Shown here: positions 24,060-35,274 of the stretch, piece by piece | Numbering within the stretch: position 1 is the first letter of the stretch | How the letters are laid out: every line of letters begins with the position of its first letter | Source of the DNA: Mugil cephalus | Taxonomy: Eukaryota; Chordata; Actinopteri; Mugiliformes; Mugilidae | DNA: 64,000 nucleotides | Assembly: GCF_022458985.1 (NCBI RefSeq) | Contig: NC_061776.1 | Location: 62,001 to 126,000, forward strand | Direction of reading: 5' to 3' | Notes under the pieces: model-generated | The model's input: only the letters and a program-made list of their open reading frames with translations | The model's database searches: none | What the model was told of the DNA's origin: nothing | Position numbers and translations under genes: made by a program

Positions 24060-24640
24060 ATCACTCAGTCACTCCAACTCAACAAACTGACACTATATAG
24101 TACTAGTGGAGTTGATGGAGAGTGGTTAAGAAGCTACTGAACAGGAACTTGGTACTTTCTACTGCTCCTTGGTTCTCCCATACTTCACCTATTGTGTTTA
24201 AGTGTGAGGAAACAGTTCCCGACGCACAATGAACTCATTAGTCACATTAGAGAAAGGAGCAGTGAGGATTATTCATAAGGTTGGATTTCTAGTCCAAACT
24301 ATTCAAATCCATCATCTTGGAAGATTTTGTACTTCGATGATCTTATTCAAAGCATTCAACAAATTACTACCTATTCATATACAACATTTATTCCCAGTTC
24401 AGGAGAGAACTTATCATTTCAGAGGATATGGAGATTTCACATTACCTACATTTAGAACCACTCAAACTAAAGTTTGTGTGTGTCTGTACGAGGAGTGAAA
24501 CTTTGGAACAGTCTAGATGTCCAACACAACAATGGCCAAATACCTCCAGATTTAAAGTGAAATCTCTAAGCATATGGTCCAGTCTCAGTATAAAGAGAGC
24601 ATGTCTTAATCCTTACGTTCCATCAATATTCTGTTCATCT
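24060..24640 (+). mobile_element. LINE C-terminal fragment in LRR intron
   Basis: The plus strand reads K-G-A-V-R-I-I-H-K-V-G, F-K-A-F-N-K-L-L-P and L-P-T-F-R-T-T-Q-T-K, the usual C-terminal block of L2/CR1-like LINE polyproteins. Short and broken. Confidence 0.7.
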
Positions 24641-25616
24641 GTGCTTGTTGTTCCTCACCTCTTTGCTATGTGTTGTCCATTACCTTTCTGCTATTGTTGT
24701 CTCTGACCACTGTTGGTGTGTAGTTATTATTCTAATGTAGTTAACGGTTAACTCTTAGTCAGTGAACATTGTTCTATCTTTCACACCTATTCTGCTTCTA
24801 TGATGCAAATACTGTTGAAGAGTTTATTATAATCTGGTATCGACCTTTTTGTTCAATGTCCTGGTTTTGAATTTAAAATGATAGGAGGAAGTGTTTGAAA
24901 CCTGGTTGTGTTTAGTCATAATGAGCAATGGGGGTGGGATTAAATCAGTTTTCTTCTATGCAGCCCTTCTCCAGCATAAATGATAAATGTGAACATTGAA
25001 CCTGAATGTCTTCTGTTGGAAGGAACTGTATCATTAGATCCTACTATGCTCATTTACCTTGGAAAATGTTTTAGTCACTGGTTCCAAATAAATGGAAAAA
25101 ACAATATGTTTATCCAGAACTTTCCTCCATGAATCTGTAAATGTCCTTTAGTTCAAGACGAGTGTTTGTAGCAGAAACTGTAGAAAATGTTAAAGTCAGT
25201 GAAGCTTAAAGGCTGTTAGGACCAGTGATGTTGAGCTGAACATTTAAACCCTGAACACATCTGATTGATTTTTTTCAGGATTTAATCTACATCTTTTATT
25301 TTTTATTTAGATTGAAGAGCTGCAGGTTGTCAGAGATCAGCTGTGATTCTCTGGTCTCAGCTCTGAAGTCCAACCCCTCCCATCTGAAACATCTGGACCT
25401 GAGTGATAACTACCTGAAGGATTCAGATGTGAAGCAGCTGTGTGGTTTTCTGGAGAGTCCAGACTGTAGACTGGAATATCTGAGGTCAGTTCACTGTCTG
25501 TTACTGTTGTAGATCTGATATGTTTAATCACCAACTGAATCTAATTCATGTTCATCCAGAACTTTCCTCCATGAATCTGTAAATGTCCTTTAGTTCAAGA
25601 CTTAAAGGCTGTTAGG

Positions 25617-27655
25617 ATCAGTGATGCCAGTAACTAGTGAGGTGTTACTGTAATCTGACTACTTTCTACAGGAACAGTAATCTAACACGCAGTAATCAGA
25701 TTATAGTTACTTATCCAAGTCACTGTGCGTTACTATGTAAAAAGTGCAGGAGAAATAAGTTATTAAACAATTAAGTGTAACTGCACTCGTCGAAACAGAT
25801 TTTGAATACACTGTGAGAATAAATCAATTAATACTGGATCAATTTGCATTATTAGTAAATAATCAATCTCATCTATCTGAGGCATCAGCTCTCAGTATAG
25901 GGATTATCTGTTTCCAGCTCACAAGGACCTTCTGACAACAACAACGAAGTGAAACATGTGGTTTATTTACAATGACGAATAGTGAATAATAAATAATATG
26001 ATGAATAATATAACGGAGTAATGGAAAATGATGAGAATACCGAAATAAATGAGTTTAATGAAAATGAGAAAGCAAACAGAACCTAATTTCTTAAATTAAT
26101 TTTTCAGATTTATTTAAGGTTTCTTTAGTTATAACACAATCATGAACTCTGCTCAAATATGATGGTGATGGTCTACTTATGGGAACTCCTTGGATTCCGC
26201 TCCGAACAACTGGATCGGGGACAAATGCTGTCCTGGTGAGCTCGATCTTCCACAGCGGTACCATTGGGCAAACCGGCAGTACCGAAGAGCAGATTGATGG
26301 ACAGTCATCCAGGTCCGGACCTCAGCGTTGGTTACAGTGAAGTTTTTCTCAGCGTTACGAAGACAAAAGTGGACAACTGTGAAGTTGCCGTGTAGCAGAG
26401 TCTGATGGCGTCTGTTAAAAATTGGTTGTCAATGATGGAACTGAAAAATCGCTGGTCGAAAATATCTTCAAAAACATTATTAATGCATGACTGTCTTGAC
26501 AGTTAAAATAAAAATCAGCTTGTACTTTGAGAAAGTCGTGCGTTAAATGTGGTGAGAATAATTAAAAATTAAAACTTAAGCACGCCCACTGGCGGGCAAT
26601 AAAAAGAGTTAAAAGTAAAAAGTATCCCATAGACAAAAACGGACTAAGAAGAGAACTGAGCCAGGAGAAAACTGGACTCTAAAAAGTTGTGAGCTGCGAG
26701 AGAGAGGAGAACTAAACTAAGACCGAATAACAACATGAAGAGAACTAAAAGAGAACTCAGGACTGAAAGAGAACTGGACTAAGACTGGCCAGGCGCTAGT
26801 TTGTCACCAGTCTCCGCAGGGTGTGTCCTTTTGTTGGGAAACTGGTTTTAACGCCTTCCGATGATTTACATTGCTTTCTTCAGAGAGTATTAACTAATGG
26901 TTGTACTTCTCACAATCTTAAACTCAGAAGTAGGATGAGAGAGACATGAAATCAAACACTTTAAATGAAATATCATGTCGCCATGAAAACACATTGTCAG
27001 AAACATTAATTTCTAGGACCTTCCTCAATATCCTGGATGGCAGTATGGCTCCATGGTAGAGACTTATGATTAAAATACTAAAGCTCTAATTTGGTCAAAT
27101 TTTGGGCTAGGAAAACAAACAAAACTGTACATTGACACAAATTATGAGCTGAGTATAGATTAAACATTGTGATTTAACAGTTTGTAGTTCTAGTCAGACA
27201 GAGATCTTGCAGTTCTGAATTATTTACAATCTTTATCTGCCACAGGTGGTCCAAGACGCAGAGGAGTCTGATCGTTCTTATCTGGGAGAAAACTTTAAAT
27301 CCTTGTTCTTTGGGACAGGAATGTGCTTAAAAGCTTGTTTTATGGCTTTGCTTTATGGTCTCAGAAATCTGCAAGGGAAACAACAACAGCCCTCTTCATT
27401 ATCGACTGAGGTTCAGTGAGTGGAGACAAAGTCTCTCTAGCTTCTCAAACACAACATAGAAAAGCAACAGAAGCTGCACTTTGGTCCAAACCAGTAAGTG
27501 GGGAGAGTTGAAGAAGCTGGTTGGACAGAATGTTGTAGAGGAACTGGAATCTACCTTAGTTACTTTAAAACCAAGTAATCATCAGAGTAACTGAGTTACT
27601 GTGTGGAGGAGTAATCGGTAATCAGATTACTCTACAAATGTCAGTAGCACACGTT
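25617..27655. mobile_element. Probable DNA transposon in LRR intron 4
   Basis: Both ends carry clustered GTAATCTGA/GTTACT motifs in opposite orientation, as in fish hAT-like elements with TAACG-rich ends. The interior (25900-27550) has no recognisable protein and may hold another insertion. Ends are degenerate and no target duplication was found. Confidence 0.4.
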
Positions 27656-28689
27656 CCAATGGATTAAAACCTGAAATGAATTAAATGAATGAAGTTGTGT
27701 GTTTTTATATAAATTCGAGATCAGCAGAGGAGAAAACATCTGATGAAATGTTAACTTCCTGTTAGTGGTAGAGAACAGCTGATTGGTTAGAAGATGAGTC
27801 TGACTCTACATTCACCAGATGGACATATGCTCATTATTTTCAGTCCATCAGAGAAAAGGAGACCAAGAACATTAGAGTTAAGTTCACTTTGTGTGAGGAA
27901 CCAAAAGATCTGTGGAGCTCAGGAACTAGCTCAAGTAATTTAAGGAAACATGTGGCGTGGTGCAGCTTTCTGTAGGTTCACTGACAATATACAGTAGTAG
28001 CTTCTAGCAATATTCATTCAATACGAATACACCTCAATTTACAGCATCTCCATCACTATATGTATTGAGCCATGAGCCAGAACTGCTCCATTATACTGGA
28101 CATAACATAATAAAATGTTGTTGATTCCACTCTCTCTGAGTTCAAGGTGATGTCTTCACATGTCTTAGTTTGTCTGAACCAGATTCTAAAAGAGTTCACT
28201 GTGGAGGAACAAAACATCTTCAACATGTCGACTTTAAACTTGTTCATTCTGAACCTTCTTCAGCTCTGACCACATGATTTAAAGGAGGAACTTAAGAAAC
28301 TCACATCTTTTATGCTTTATTCAGGTTGTGGAGCTGCAGGTTGTCAGAGATCAGCTGTGATTCTCTGGTCTCAGCTCTGAAGTCCAACCCCTCCCATCTG
28401 AAACATCTGGACCTGACTAACAACAACCTGGAGGATTCAGGAGTGAAGCAGCTGTGTGGTTTTCTGGAGAGTCCAGACTGTAGACTGGAGACTCTGGAGT
28501 GAGTTCACTGTCTGTTACTGTTGTAGATCTGATATGTTTAATCACCAACTGAATCTAATTCATGTTCATCTAGAACTTTCCTCCATGAATCTGTCTTCTA
28601 CTTTCTACTGGATCTGATGATGAAGGGAGTCTCTGGAAACACTCCTTCACCTCCTCTCTTCTTTCTCCTCCTCTCTACAGGTGGAGGTG

Positions 28690-28904
28690 ATAAACAGGAG
28701 GGTGTGTGAGGTGAGAGGATGAGCTGTGTCCTGATGATCCAGAGGCTGAAGCAGCAGCAGCTTGTGTGGACAGAGACTCTGACTGCAGATAAATGCTGAT
28801 GTTGATCAAGAAGTGAGCAGCTCAGTCACAAACATGAGCTTAAACTCACACATTATTCTCCCAGTGATGCAGCCAGTGTTCAGTTCTACTGACTCTGATA
28901 CAGT
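28690..28904 (+). other. 3' untranslated stretch of the NLR pseudogene
   Basis: Sequence after the TGA at 28687-28689 shows no B30.2 exon before the next repeat at 28905. No clear poly(A) signal was assigned. Confidence 0.4.
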
Positions 28905-29080
28905 GGTGTGAAAAAGAGTTTGGATCCTTCAGGATTTATTAGTTTTACTGTTTGTCACCTAAATGTTTTAGATCATTGAACAAATTTAAATAAGAGACAA
29001 AGAACACAAGTAAACACAAGATGCAGTTTTTATTATTAAAGGAAATAAATCCAATACTATATAACCCTGTGTGTTAAAGT
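28905..29080 (+). mobile_element. MITE fragment (CAGTGGTGTGAAAAAG end)
   Basis: Starts with CAGTGGTGTGAAAAAG and continues with a sequence common to a widespread fish MITE. It is cut where V-segment intron sequence begins near 29087. Confidence 0.6.
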
Positions 29081-29086
29081 GTTTTA

Positions 29087-29259
29087 AATGTAGAAGATGA
29101 TGAAAAGATGATTTTAATTGTATCAGAGCAAAGAAACAAGAAGAGTTGTGAAGTGCAGTCTGTATATCTGGTTAATGCAGCAGCTTCAACAAAACTTGAA
29201 TCCCTGTTCTTCAACTCACCTATAATGTGAGATAGAAGCAAAAAGAGGTAAAGCAACAT
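29087..29259 (-). pseudogene. Orphan leader exon of a CALE-family V segment
   Basis: Leader exon 29220-29259 (M-L-L-Y-L-F-L-L-L-S-H-I-I), GT donor and about 130 bp of intron match the other family members. The V exon and RSS are missing: at 29087 homology stops and the NLR-side MITE begins. The promoter-like block near 29.34-29.41 kb is intact, so it could still be transcribed, but it cannot make a receptor. Confidence 0.85.
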
Positions 29260-29565
29260 GTCTTTGGAGTTATTAAAGCCAGACAGACAGCACATCAACA
29301 ATGTTCTTCCACCAGAGTAGAATGAGGAAGAAATAATGTCATTGGATGAGCTGATGATGTTGAGTGGGCGGGGCCAGTTACAGCTTGACTTCAACTCAAC
29401 CAATCAAATTCTTCTCTACTTCAACAGCAGCTCTGTCTCAGATGTCAACTGCTTAATTTCTCTGTTGTCTTTGTCCTCAGTCCAATGAGTCAGAAATCAT
29501 TGTTTGAACAGAGTGTGTCTCCCTCTAGTGGATATTGTGGAGTATTGTGTTGTCTTTGCTCCAAA

Positions 29566-29603
29566 GGTTTTTGTTCAGAGTTGTGGTGTTTCCTGTCACT
29601 GTG
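29566..29603 (-). promoter_or_regulatory. RSS of the 29.6-kb V segment
   Basis: Heptamer CACAGTG at 29597-29603, 22-bp spacer, nonamer ACAAAAACC at 29566-29574, minus strand. Confidence 0.9.
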
Positions 29604-30067
29604 GGCCTCAGAGCACAGTAGTACACAGCAGAGTCTGACACTGCAGCAGAGGAGATCTCCAGATGAAACTCCTTTGTTTGTTTGTCATGATTTAAAGTCA
29701 ACTTTTCTATTTTCTCTGAATAATCTGCGATGAGAAACTGTGGAGATGAACTGGACTTCTGTTGGTACCAGTAGAGGTTTAGAACAGAACCTGAATAGTT
29801 GCAGGAGAGAGTCACAGTGTCTCCTTCCAAACCCATCACTACATCTTTAAATGGTGTCAGTACATCCTCAGAGGATCCTGAAAACAACAGAGAAATTTGG
29901 ATTTTAATTCTCTATCTTTAAACTAAGTTCAGTGGTTTAAAAGTCAATCATTTCAAACATCAGCATGTTTTTCATGTCTATCATCTCCTCTTCCATCTAG
30001 CTCCATCTTTTGATGACTTACCAGTTTGAAAGGAGACCATCATCATCCAAATGAAAAGCAGGAACAT
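29604..30067 (-). CDS. TCR alpha/delta-type V segment (SSEDVL family), intact
   Basis: Leader exon 30022-30067 (46 nt, M-F-L-L-F-I-W-M-M-M-V-S-F-Q-T), donor GTAAGT. Intron about 144 bp. V exon 29604-29877 after a TTTTCAG acceptor. The exon reads S-S-E-D-V-L, T-V-T-L-S-C-N-Y-S, L-Y-W-Y-Q-Q and D-S-A-V-Y-Y-C-A-L-R with no stop. It is the only member of its family here and the shortest V exon (274 nt). Its 3' end and RSS are the shared module seen in the other Cys-Ala-Leu-Arg segments. Confidence 0.87.
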
Positions 30068-30099
30068 TATTTTCACTTGTACTGAATGAACAATAGAGA

Positions 30100-31080
30100 G
30101 AACACAGCAGCTCTTCAGTTCCAAAGTGAAGCCTTTCATATTCAGTTGTGTAGCTCCTCCTCTTGCTGTGGTCTGTTTCCATTCAGGCTGATGGAAGCTT
30201 TAAAAATGACAGTGATGCTGCAGTCATCATCATCCAAGAAGGTCAGACTGAAGCAGGAAGCTGCAGAAAATTCACCTGAATCAATCTGGAGAGAAACAAC
30301 TTCCTGAGGAATCAAAACCCTTCAACTGCATCCTGAACAGATACTCTGTGTTGTCAGTAAAACATGTTCAAGGAACTAAATGAGGTCAAGTTAAAGTTCT
30401 CAGCTTCTCTCTAAAATACTGTAGATGATGCTCAGAGTCAGTTTGGTGTTTCTAGACTGGGATCAACTCTCATCATCTTTCTGACTCTTTTGCTTCTTGT
30501 CTCTTTAAAGATTCTCCTAAAAGCCTCAAGGCAGCTTCATAATGTTTGTTAAAACTAGTCACAATCATCTGAATCTCTTCAACCTTCCACCAACAGATCA
30601 ATCCAGATGTTTTTATAGATCATCGTATCATTCAATGAAATAACAGAAGTTTATCAAAATAAAAAAGAGATTAAATCAGAATCAGATCATTTGGTCATAG
30701 TTTTATTTTATAGTAGCTGCAGGGACGTATCTTAACCTCCAGGGGCATCATAGTGTCTAAAAGTCATGTCTCCATGTTTGGTTTGAACTCTGAGCACCAC
30801 TAGCTGACTACTCCCTGCAGATCTGACAGACCTACCAGGTTATTACTCAGCAAACATGTCTGATATGCAACACATTTAATATTTGTTCTGCTCTTTGGTC
30901 TGTGATGTGAAGGGGATTGTTGGTGATTGAGTCTGGAAGAGTTTTCTGTTTATGTTTGTTCATATTAGTTATTTTTAGCACCGCTGTGATTGGTACTCGT
31001 GATCTCAGTGTCATGTACACAATGACAACAAAGTGTTTTTCTTTATTTCTTTCTGATGCACTTTGGACCCAGACTAGCAG
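30100..31080. other. 5' flank of the 29.6-kb V segment and unassigned DNA
   Basis: No coding or repeat motif recognised apart from generic AT-rich sequence. Confidence 0.4.
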
Positions 31081-31089
31081 AGGGTGAGT

Positions 31090-31400
31090 GGAGCTGTAAA
31101 TGAATTTGTATATTTAGCTGAATACAGTGAAAAGATCTAAGATTTGGTGTTTTCGCAGCAGCATTGTGAATGACTTGCAGTGTTCTTGTGTTGTGGTGGT
31201 GGACAGGAAGGAGTTTATTACAGTCGTCCAGCCTACAAGAAATAAAAGCCTGGAGCAGATTTTCTAAATCTCACTGGGACTCAAAGTTTGTCATTTTAAT
31301 TAAGTTCTCAGATGCCATGATGATGATTGTGATGCAGCTTTGATGCGGCCACTGAAATGTAGATCCTCATCAGTGACAACTAAATCTGCCTCAGCAATAT
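31090..31400 (-). mobile_element. L2-like LINE 3' fragment
   Basis: Same type of sequence as 13195-13500, around the GCAGCAGCATTGTGAAT and GGAGTTTATTACAGTC blocks typical of fish L2 copies. Decayed. Confidence 0.45.
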
Positions 31401-31569
31401 CAACACATTTTATCCACTCTGCAGGGAATGACTGCTGGAAAACTGCTTTAGTGCCAACTCAGACACACAACATCCATGTTTAAAATGACATGTCTCTGAA
31501 ATTGATGAAAAGACTGATGTAAATCAATCATGTGACCATTTCAGAAGGAATGGTTTGTTGGAGGACTTT

Positions 31570-31990
31570 CAGTCAGGTTTTGGTTAAAGTTACTAATCCT
31601 CTCCTCATTGTCTCAATGGACTTGTCTCTATACTCATCCTGCTGATCTCAGAGCTACATTTGATCCATTGATGACGATATTTTACTAAGACTCCAACATG
31701 TTGTTGTGATTAACTGAGGAAACACTACATAAATCTTTTGCTATGCAGATGACACCCAGCTACAGTATATTTATCTATGAATCCAGATGAAACGGATCAG
31801 TTAGTTCAACTCTTATACTGTGAGGAATCTTGAAGTTCTATTTGACCAGAATATGTTCTTTCATTCATAAGACAAGTGACCAGGACTGCCTTCTTTAACT
31901 TCAACAATATTGTCACAACTAGGAACATCCTGTCTCAACGTGATGCTGGAAAATTACTTGATGTATTTGTTACTTGTAGGATGGATGAGT
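31570..31990 (+). mobile_element. LINE reverse transcriptase fragment
   Basis: The plus strand carries L-R-A-T-F-D-P-L-M (from L-S-A-A-F-D-T-I-D) and Y-A-D-D-T-Q-L, the catalytic blocks of an L2-like reverse transcriptase, in broken frames. Confidence 0.6.
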
Positions 31991-32220
31991 ATAGAAATGG
32001 ATGTAGTCTGATTGCATCCACACCTCCACCCTGTTCTTTATATGACCAGTAAAACACTAATAGGAAACACATTGGGTCTGAGCCTGGTTTCAGAACAATC
32101 ACATGTAACAACACTATTCTAGATAGAATCTAGTGGTCTTTAGAGCTCAGAGACTGGTTTTACTGCTGCATGGCTCCCTCTAGTGGATGTTGTGGAGTAT
32201 TGTGTTGTCTTTGCTCCAAA

Positions 32221-32354
32221 GGTTTTTGTTCAGAGTTTTGGTGTTTCCTGTCACTGTGGGCCTCAGGGCACAGTAGTACACAGCAGAGTCAGTCACTGCA
32301 GCAGAGGTGATCTCCAGGTTGACTCCATTTCTCTCCTGGTTCAGTTTAGCAGTC
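32221..32354 (-). pseudogene. 3' stub of an EDDITA-family V segment with RSS
   Basis: The heptamer (32252-32258) and nonamer (32221-32229) are consensus. The preceding codons read A-K-L-N-Q-E-R-N-G-V and D-S-A-V-Y-Y-C-A-L-R, close to the 12.3-kb segment. Everything upstream of framework 3 is replaced at 32354 by LINE sequence; no leader or framework 1-2. It still carries a competent-looking RSS. Confidence 0.85.
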
Positions 32355-32950
32355 TGAGTCTGTCTCAACCCCTCCCTAAAAACCACACAGCTCTTTACCT
32401 CTCTCATCTTCCACCTCTTTGTCCTCTGCTCTGCCTTTACTCTCTTCATCTTCCTCTTCACCAGAGTCATCCTACACCACCATCCTGTCCATGACTCCAC
32501 TATTCCCTTCACCATCATGTCCATTGAAGTCTGTTCTGATCACCACTATCTGACCTCTGGGAAAACTCTGCATCAAATCCTCTACCTCAGTCCACAACTT
32601 GACCTTCTCCTTGTCCTTACACTCTACTCATGGAGCATAACCACACACAATGTTCAGCATCACACCTTCAGTTTCCAGCCTCAGACTCATCATCCTACCT
32701 GACAATCTCTTCACCTCAATGACATTCTTCACAAACTCCACTTTCAAGATCACCCCTACTCCATCTCTCTGCCTTTACCTGTAATCGCACCAATATTCAT
32801 AGTCTCTGCTTCCAGTCCTAAACTCTTGTTTTCCTCCTCTCCTTCTTCAACCAACAGTAGCCATATTTCCACCAGGACCCTGTAGGTCAACAGCTCAGAT
32901 GGTCATTGTTAAGAAGAGTCCTGACTGATCTGGAGTGGAAGACATGTTAG
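32355..32950 (-). mobile_element. RTE-like LINE endonuclease fragment
   Basis: The minus strand reads V-K-N-V-I-E-V-K-R-L-S, M-L-N-I-V-C-G-Y-A-P, D-F-N-G-H-D-G-E-G-N-S-G and W-K-M-R-E-V-K-S-C-V-V-F-R-E-G-L, typical of RTE-clade endonuclease and linker. A stop follows G-Y-A-P. It joins the V stub without spacer. Confidence 0.75.
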
Positions 32951-33375
32951 ATTCACATGTTTAATTCGACAAAGGTTTTACATCGGATTACCTTCCTGAC
33001 ACAAAACTCTCCATTTATCTTGATACATCATCAGAATATATCCTATAAATTAGTTAAACTGGAGGATGTAAATAACAAGAACTGTGAAGACCAATGTACA
33101 ATAACCTTAAAGCAGAAACATGCTTTTTCTGGTTTTCTGTTTGAATGTAAAATGAGTCTATTCTTAGTGTCCATGGTGTTTAGTGTGTGAACCTTCAGTT
33201 GGTTTGTCATTGATGTGGATTTGCTGCTCATGTGGATCCTCCCACAGTGTTTCATTAGCAGCTGTAACCACAGTGACTCTGATAAAACAGGAATTAGCAG
33301 AATCCATCTGATATGAAGCTGTGGTTTGAATACCACTTCCCTCCTCTTTGAAGAGTAGTCACATATCTGGGTTCA

Positions 33376-33414
33376 GGTTTTTGTACAGCCTCTTTTACAC
33401 TTTGTATCACTGTG
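33376..33414 (-). promoter_or_regulatory. Consensus 23-RSS of the 33.4-kb V segment
   Basis: Heptamer CACAGTG 33408-33414, 23-bp spacer, nonamer ACAAAAACC 33376-33384. Confidence 0.9.
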
Positions 33415-34020
33415 TTTCTAGAGCACAGTAGTAGAGAGCTGTGTCTGCCAGGGTTAGGTCTGTTATGGTCAGTTCAGTTGATGTAGACGATGTTTGGGAT
33501 TTATAGCGTTTATCAGGAATGTGTTCAACCCCACTATTACCTTTAGTCCCTTTCCAGAGAATAAACTGAGGAGCCTGAAGGTCAGAATGATGTCTGTACC
33601 AGAAAAGTACGGGATAATTTGAACTTGTCTGATATTTGCATGAGAGTGTGACAGATTGTCCTTCTGTTCCACTGACTTCATCTCGTTCAGGAGAGATTGT
33701 GTCTCCAGCTGTTAGTCCTGGAAAAAGTAGAGAACATGAAGCCATTAGACTAACATTGTCCATGAGGCTGAGAGGAGAAGACAGTGGAAAATGTCTCCTG
33801 TACAGTGTTACTCTGTGGACATTCACAACAAAATCAACTGTACAACTCTGTCAGTTGAATGTAGAAGATGATGAAAAGATGATTTTCATTGTATCAGAGC
33901 AAAGAAACAAGAGTTGTGAAGTGCATATCTGGTTAATGTAGCAGCTTCAACAAAACTTGAATCCCTGTTCTTCAACTCACCTATAATGTGAGATAGAAGC
34001 AAAAAGAGGTAAAGCAACAT
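33415..34020 (-). CDS. TCR alpha/delta-type V segment (CALE family), intact
   Basis: Leader exon 33981-34020 and V exon 33415-33717. Anchors: L-S-C-K-Y, L-F-W-Y-R-H-H, D-T-A-L-Y-Y-C-A-L-E. CDR1 is around S-N-Y-P-V and CDR2 around W-K-G-T-K-G-N-S. The framework-3 loop reads K-S-Q-T-S-S, the variant shared with the 51.0 and 57.7-kb copies. No stop. Promoter-like block at about 34.10-34.17 kb. It pairs with the segment at 34.4 kb. Confidence 0.9.
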
Positions 34021-34326
34021 GTCTTTGGAGTTATTAAAGCCAGACAGACAGCACATCAACAATGTTCTTCCACCAGAGTAGAATGAGGAAGAAATAATGT
34101 CATTGGATGAGCTGATGATGTTGAGTGGGCGGGGCCAGTTACAGCTTGACTTCAACTCAACCAATCAAATTCTTCTCTGCTTCAACAGCAGCTCTGTCTC
34201 AGATGTCAACTGCTTCATTTCTCTGTTGTCTTTGTCCTCAGTCCAATGAGTTAGAAATCAGTGGTTGAACAGAGTGTGGCTCCCTCTAGTGGATGTAGTG
34301 GAGTATTGTGTTGTCTTTGCTCCAAA

Positions 34327-34364
34327 GGTTTTTGTTCAGAGTTTTGGTGTTTCCTGTCACTGTG
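34327..34364 (-). promoter_or_regulatory. RSS of the 34.4-kb V segment
   Basis: Heptamer CACAGTG 34358-34364, 22-bp spacer, nonamer ACAAAAACC 34327-34335. Confidence 0.9.
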
Positions 34365-34839
34365 GGCCTCAGAGCACAGTAGTACACAGCAGAGTCAGAC
34401 ACATGAAGCTTCTGGATCTTCAGAGTACCTGATTTGTCTTTGAGCTCAGCATCAAATCTGTCTTTAGGGAAATCTGGAGCATTGTCATCACCTCCAAACT
34501 TGATACGCCGCAAAACGTACTTAGCATAACTATTCAGTTCTTGTTTGTACCAGAACAAATAGGGATTTGCCCCAGTTGTCTCAAAAGTGCAGTTGAGTGT
34601 GAGAGTGTCTCCTTCAGTAGCAATGACATCTCCTGGTGTCTGCATCACTTTGTCTTCTCCTTTACACTCTGGGGAAGAACAGAACATGCAGAGGAAGAGA
34701 TGAATCAATAAAGATGATTGATTCAAGGACAACAATCAGCAGCTTTAAATGTGTTCAAGTGTGTGAAGAGGAAACATGTTGAGCTTTCTATCTTACCAAA
34801 GAAAAGAGCAGCAAGAATAATCCACAGCAAATGTCCCAT
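34365..34839 (-). CDS. TCR alpha/delta-type V segment (CKGED family), intact
   Basis: Leader exon 34797-34839 (M-G-H-L-L-W-I-I-L-A-A-L-F-F), donor GTAAGA. V exon 34365-34668 after a CCCCAG acceptor. The exon reads [30 protein letters not shown] and S-A-V-Y-Y-C-A-L-R. It has an extra cysteine near the mature N-terminus, seen in all members of this family. No stop. Confidence 0.88.
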
Positions 34840-35037
34840 CTGTACAACAAGGTTTAAATCAACAGGAGAAACTAGCTGATGTTCAACATTCAGTCTGACA
34901 ATTGTTCTCTTCACAGCAGCAGTTATTATTGACACAATGGTTGAACCCAGTGCACAAGTAGTGCACCGCCTACTTGATAATGTCGCCCTCTAGTGAAGAT
35001 AAAAAGGCTTCCAGCAGCTTGTCAATGTGTCAGCTGG

Positions 35038-35240
35038 TGTTTTTGTTCCCACTCTGGGTTTCCTGTCACTGTGGCCTCAGATCCCAGTCGTACAGATCAG
35101 AGTCTGTCACTGCAGCAGAGGAGATCTCCACAACAAATGTTGTTGATACCAGAAGGAGTAATCAGAGCTCTCAGCAGGTCTTGAGTATTTGTAGGACAGA
35201 GTAACAGTGCTGCCTTCTAAACTGGACTCTTCAATGTCCT
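35038..35240 (-). pseudogene. Degenerate leaderless V remnant with decayed RSS
   Basis: Heptamer CACAGTG at 35067-35073, but the nonamer-like element (35038-35046) is off-consensus at 20-bp spacing. The exon end reads Y-D-W where Y-Y-C is expected, framework 2-3 is largely deleted, and framework 1 has L-S-Y in place of L-S-C. Leader and intron are missing, as in the copy at 1-130. Both invariant cysteines are lost. Confidence 0.8.
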
Positions 35241-35274
35241 CAGCTCCTCCCTGAATCTGTCTGTCTCTCCTTCA

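Larger units (their letters stand above)
17078..28689 (+). pseudogene. NLRC3-like NACHT-LRR gene, disabled as assembled
   Basis: Fish-type NLR (cytosolic nucleotide-binding, leucine-rich-repeat protein of innate immunity). Exon 1 17078-17240 (M-E-K-E-S-T-A, S-M-K-S-D-W-S-K-G). Exon 2 18955-20554: FISNA first, then NACHT with Walker A G-V-A-G-V-G-K-T (19237-19260) and Walker B L-L-F-V-F-D-G-L-D-E-S (about 19450-19482). LRR exons: 20691-20864, 21176-21349, 23503-23676, 25311-25484, 28325-28498, each 174 nt and same phase. The last exon starts at 28681 and gives only W-R before TGA. Defects: frameshift near 19168 between FISNA and NACHT, and near 20050 the frame stops after G-N-I-M-F and resumes at V-L-K-D-F-L-G, removing much of the winged-helix region. 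No B30.2 domain is seen. It lies opposite in strand to the V segments around it. Assembly error is the main alternative to a true pseudogene. Confidence 0.85.

Noticed and set aside
25900..27550. Interior of the 25.6-27.7 kb element as an LTR retroelement
   Set aside because: No paired terminal repeats, primer site or gag/pol motifs could be seen.
28690..28904. A B30.2 exon at the end of the NLR gene, as in many fish NLRC3-like proteins
   Set aside because: The last exon stops after two codons and no B30.2 motif follows before the V cassette.
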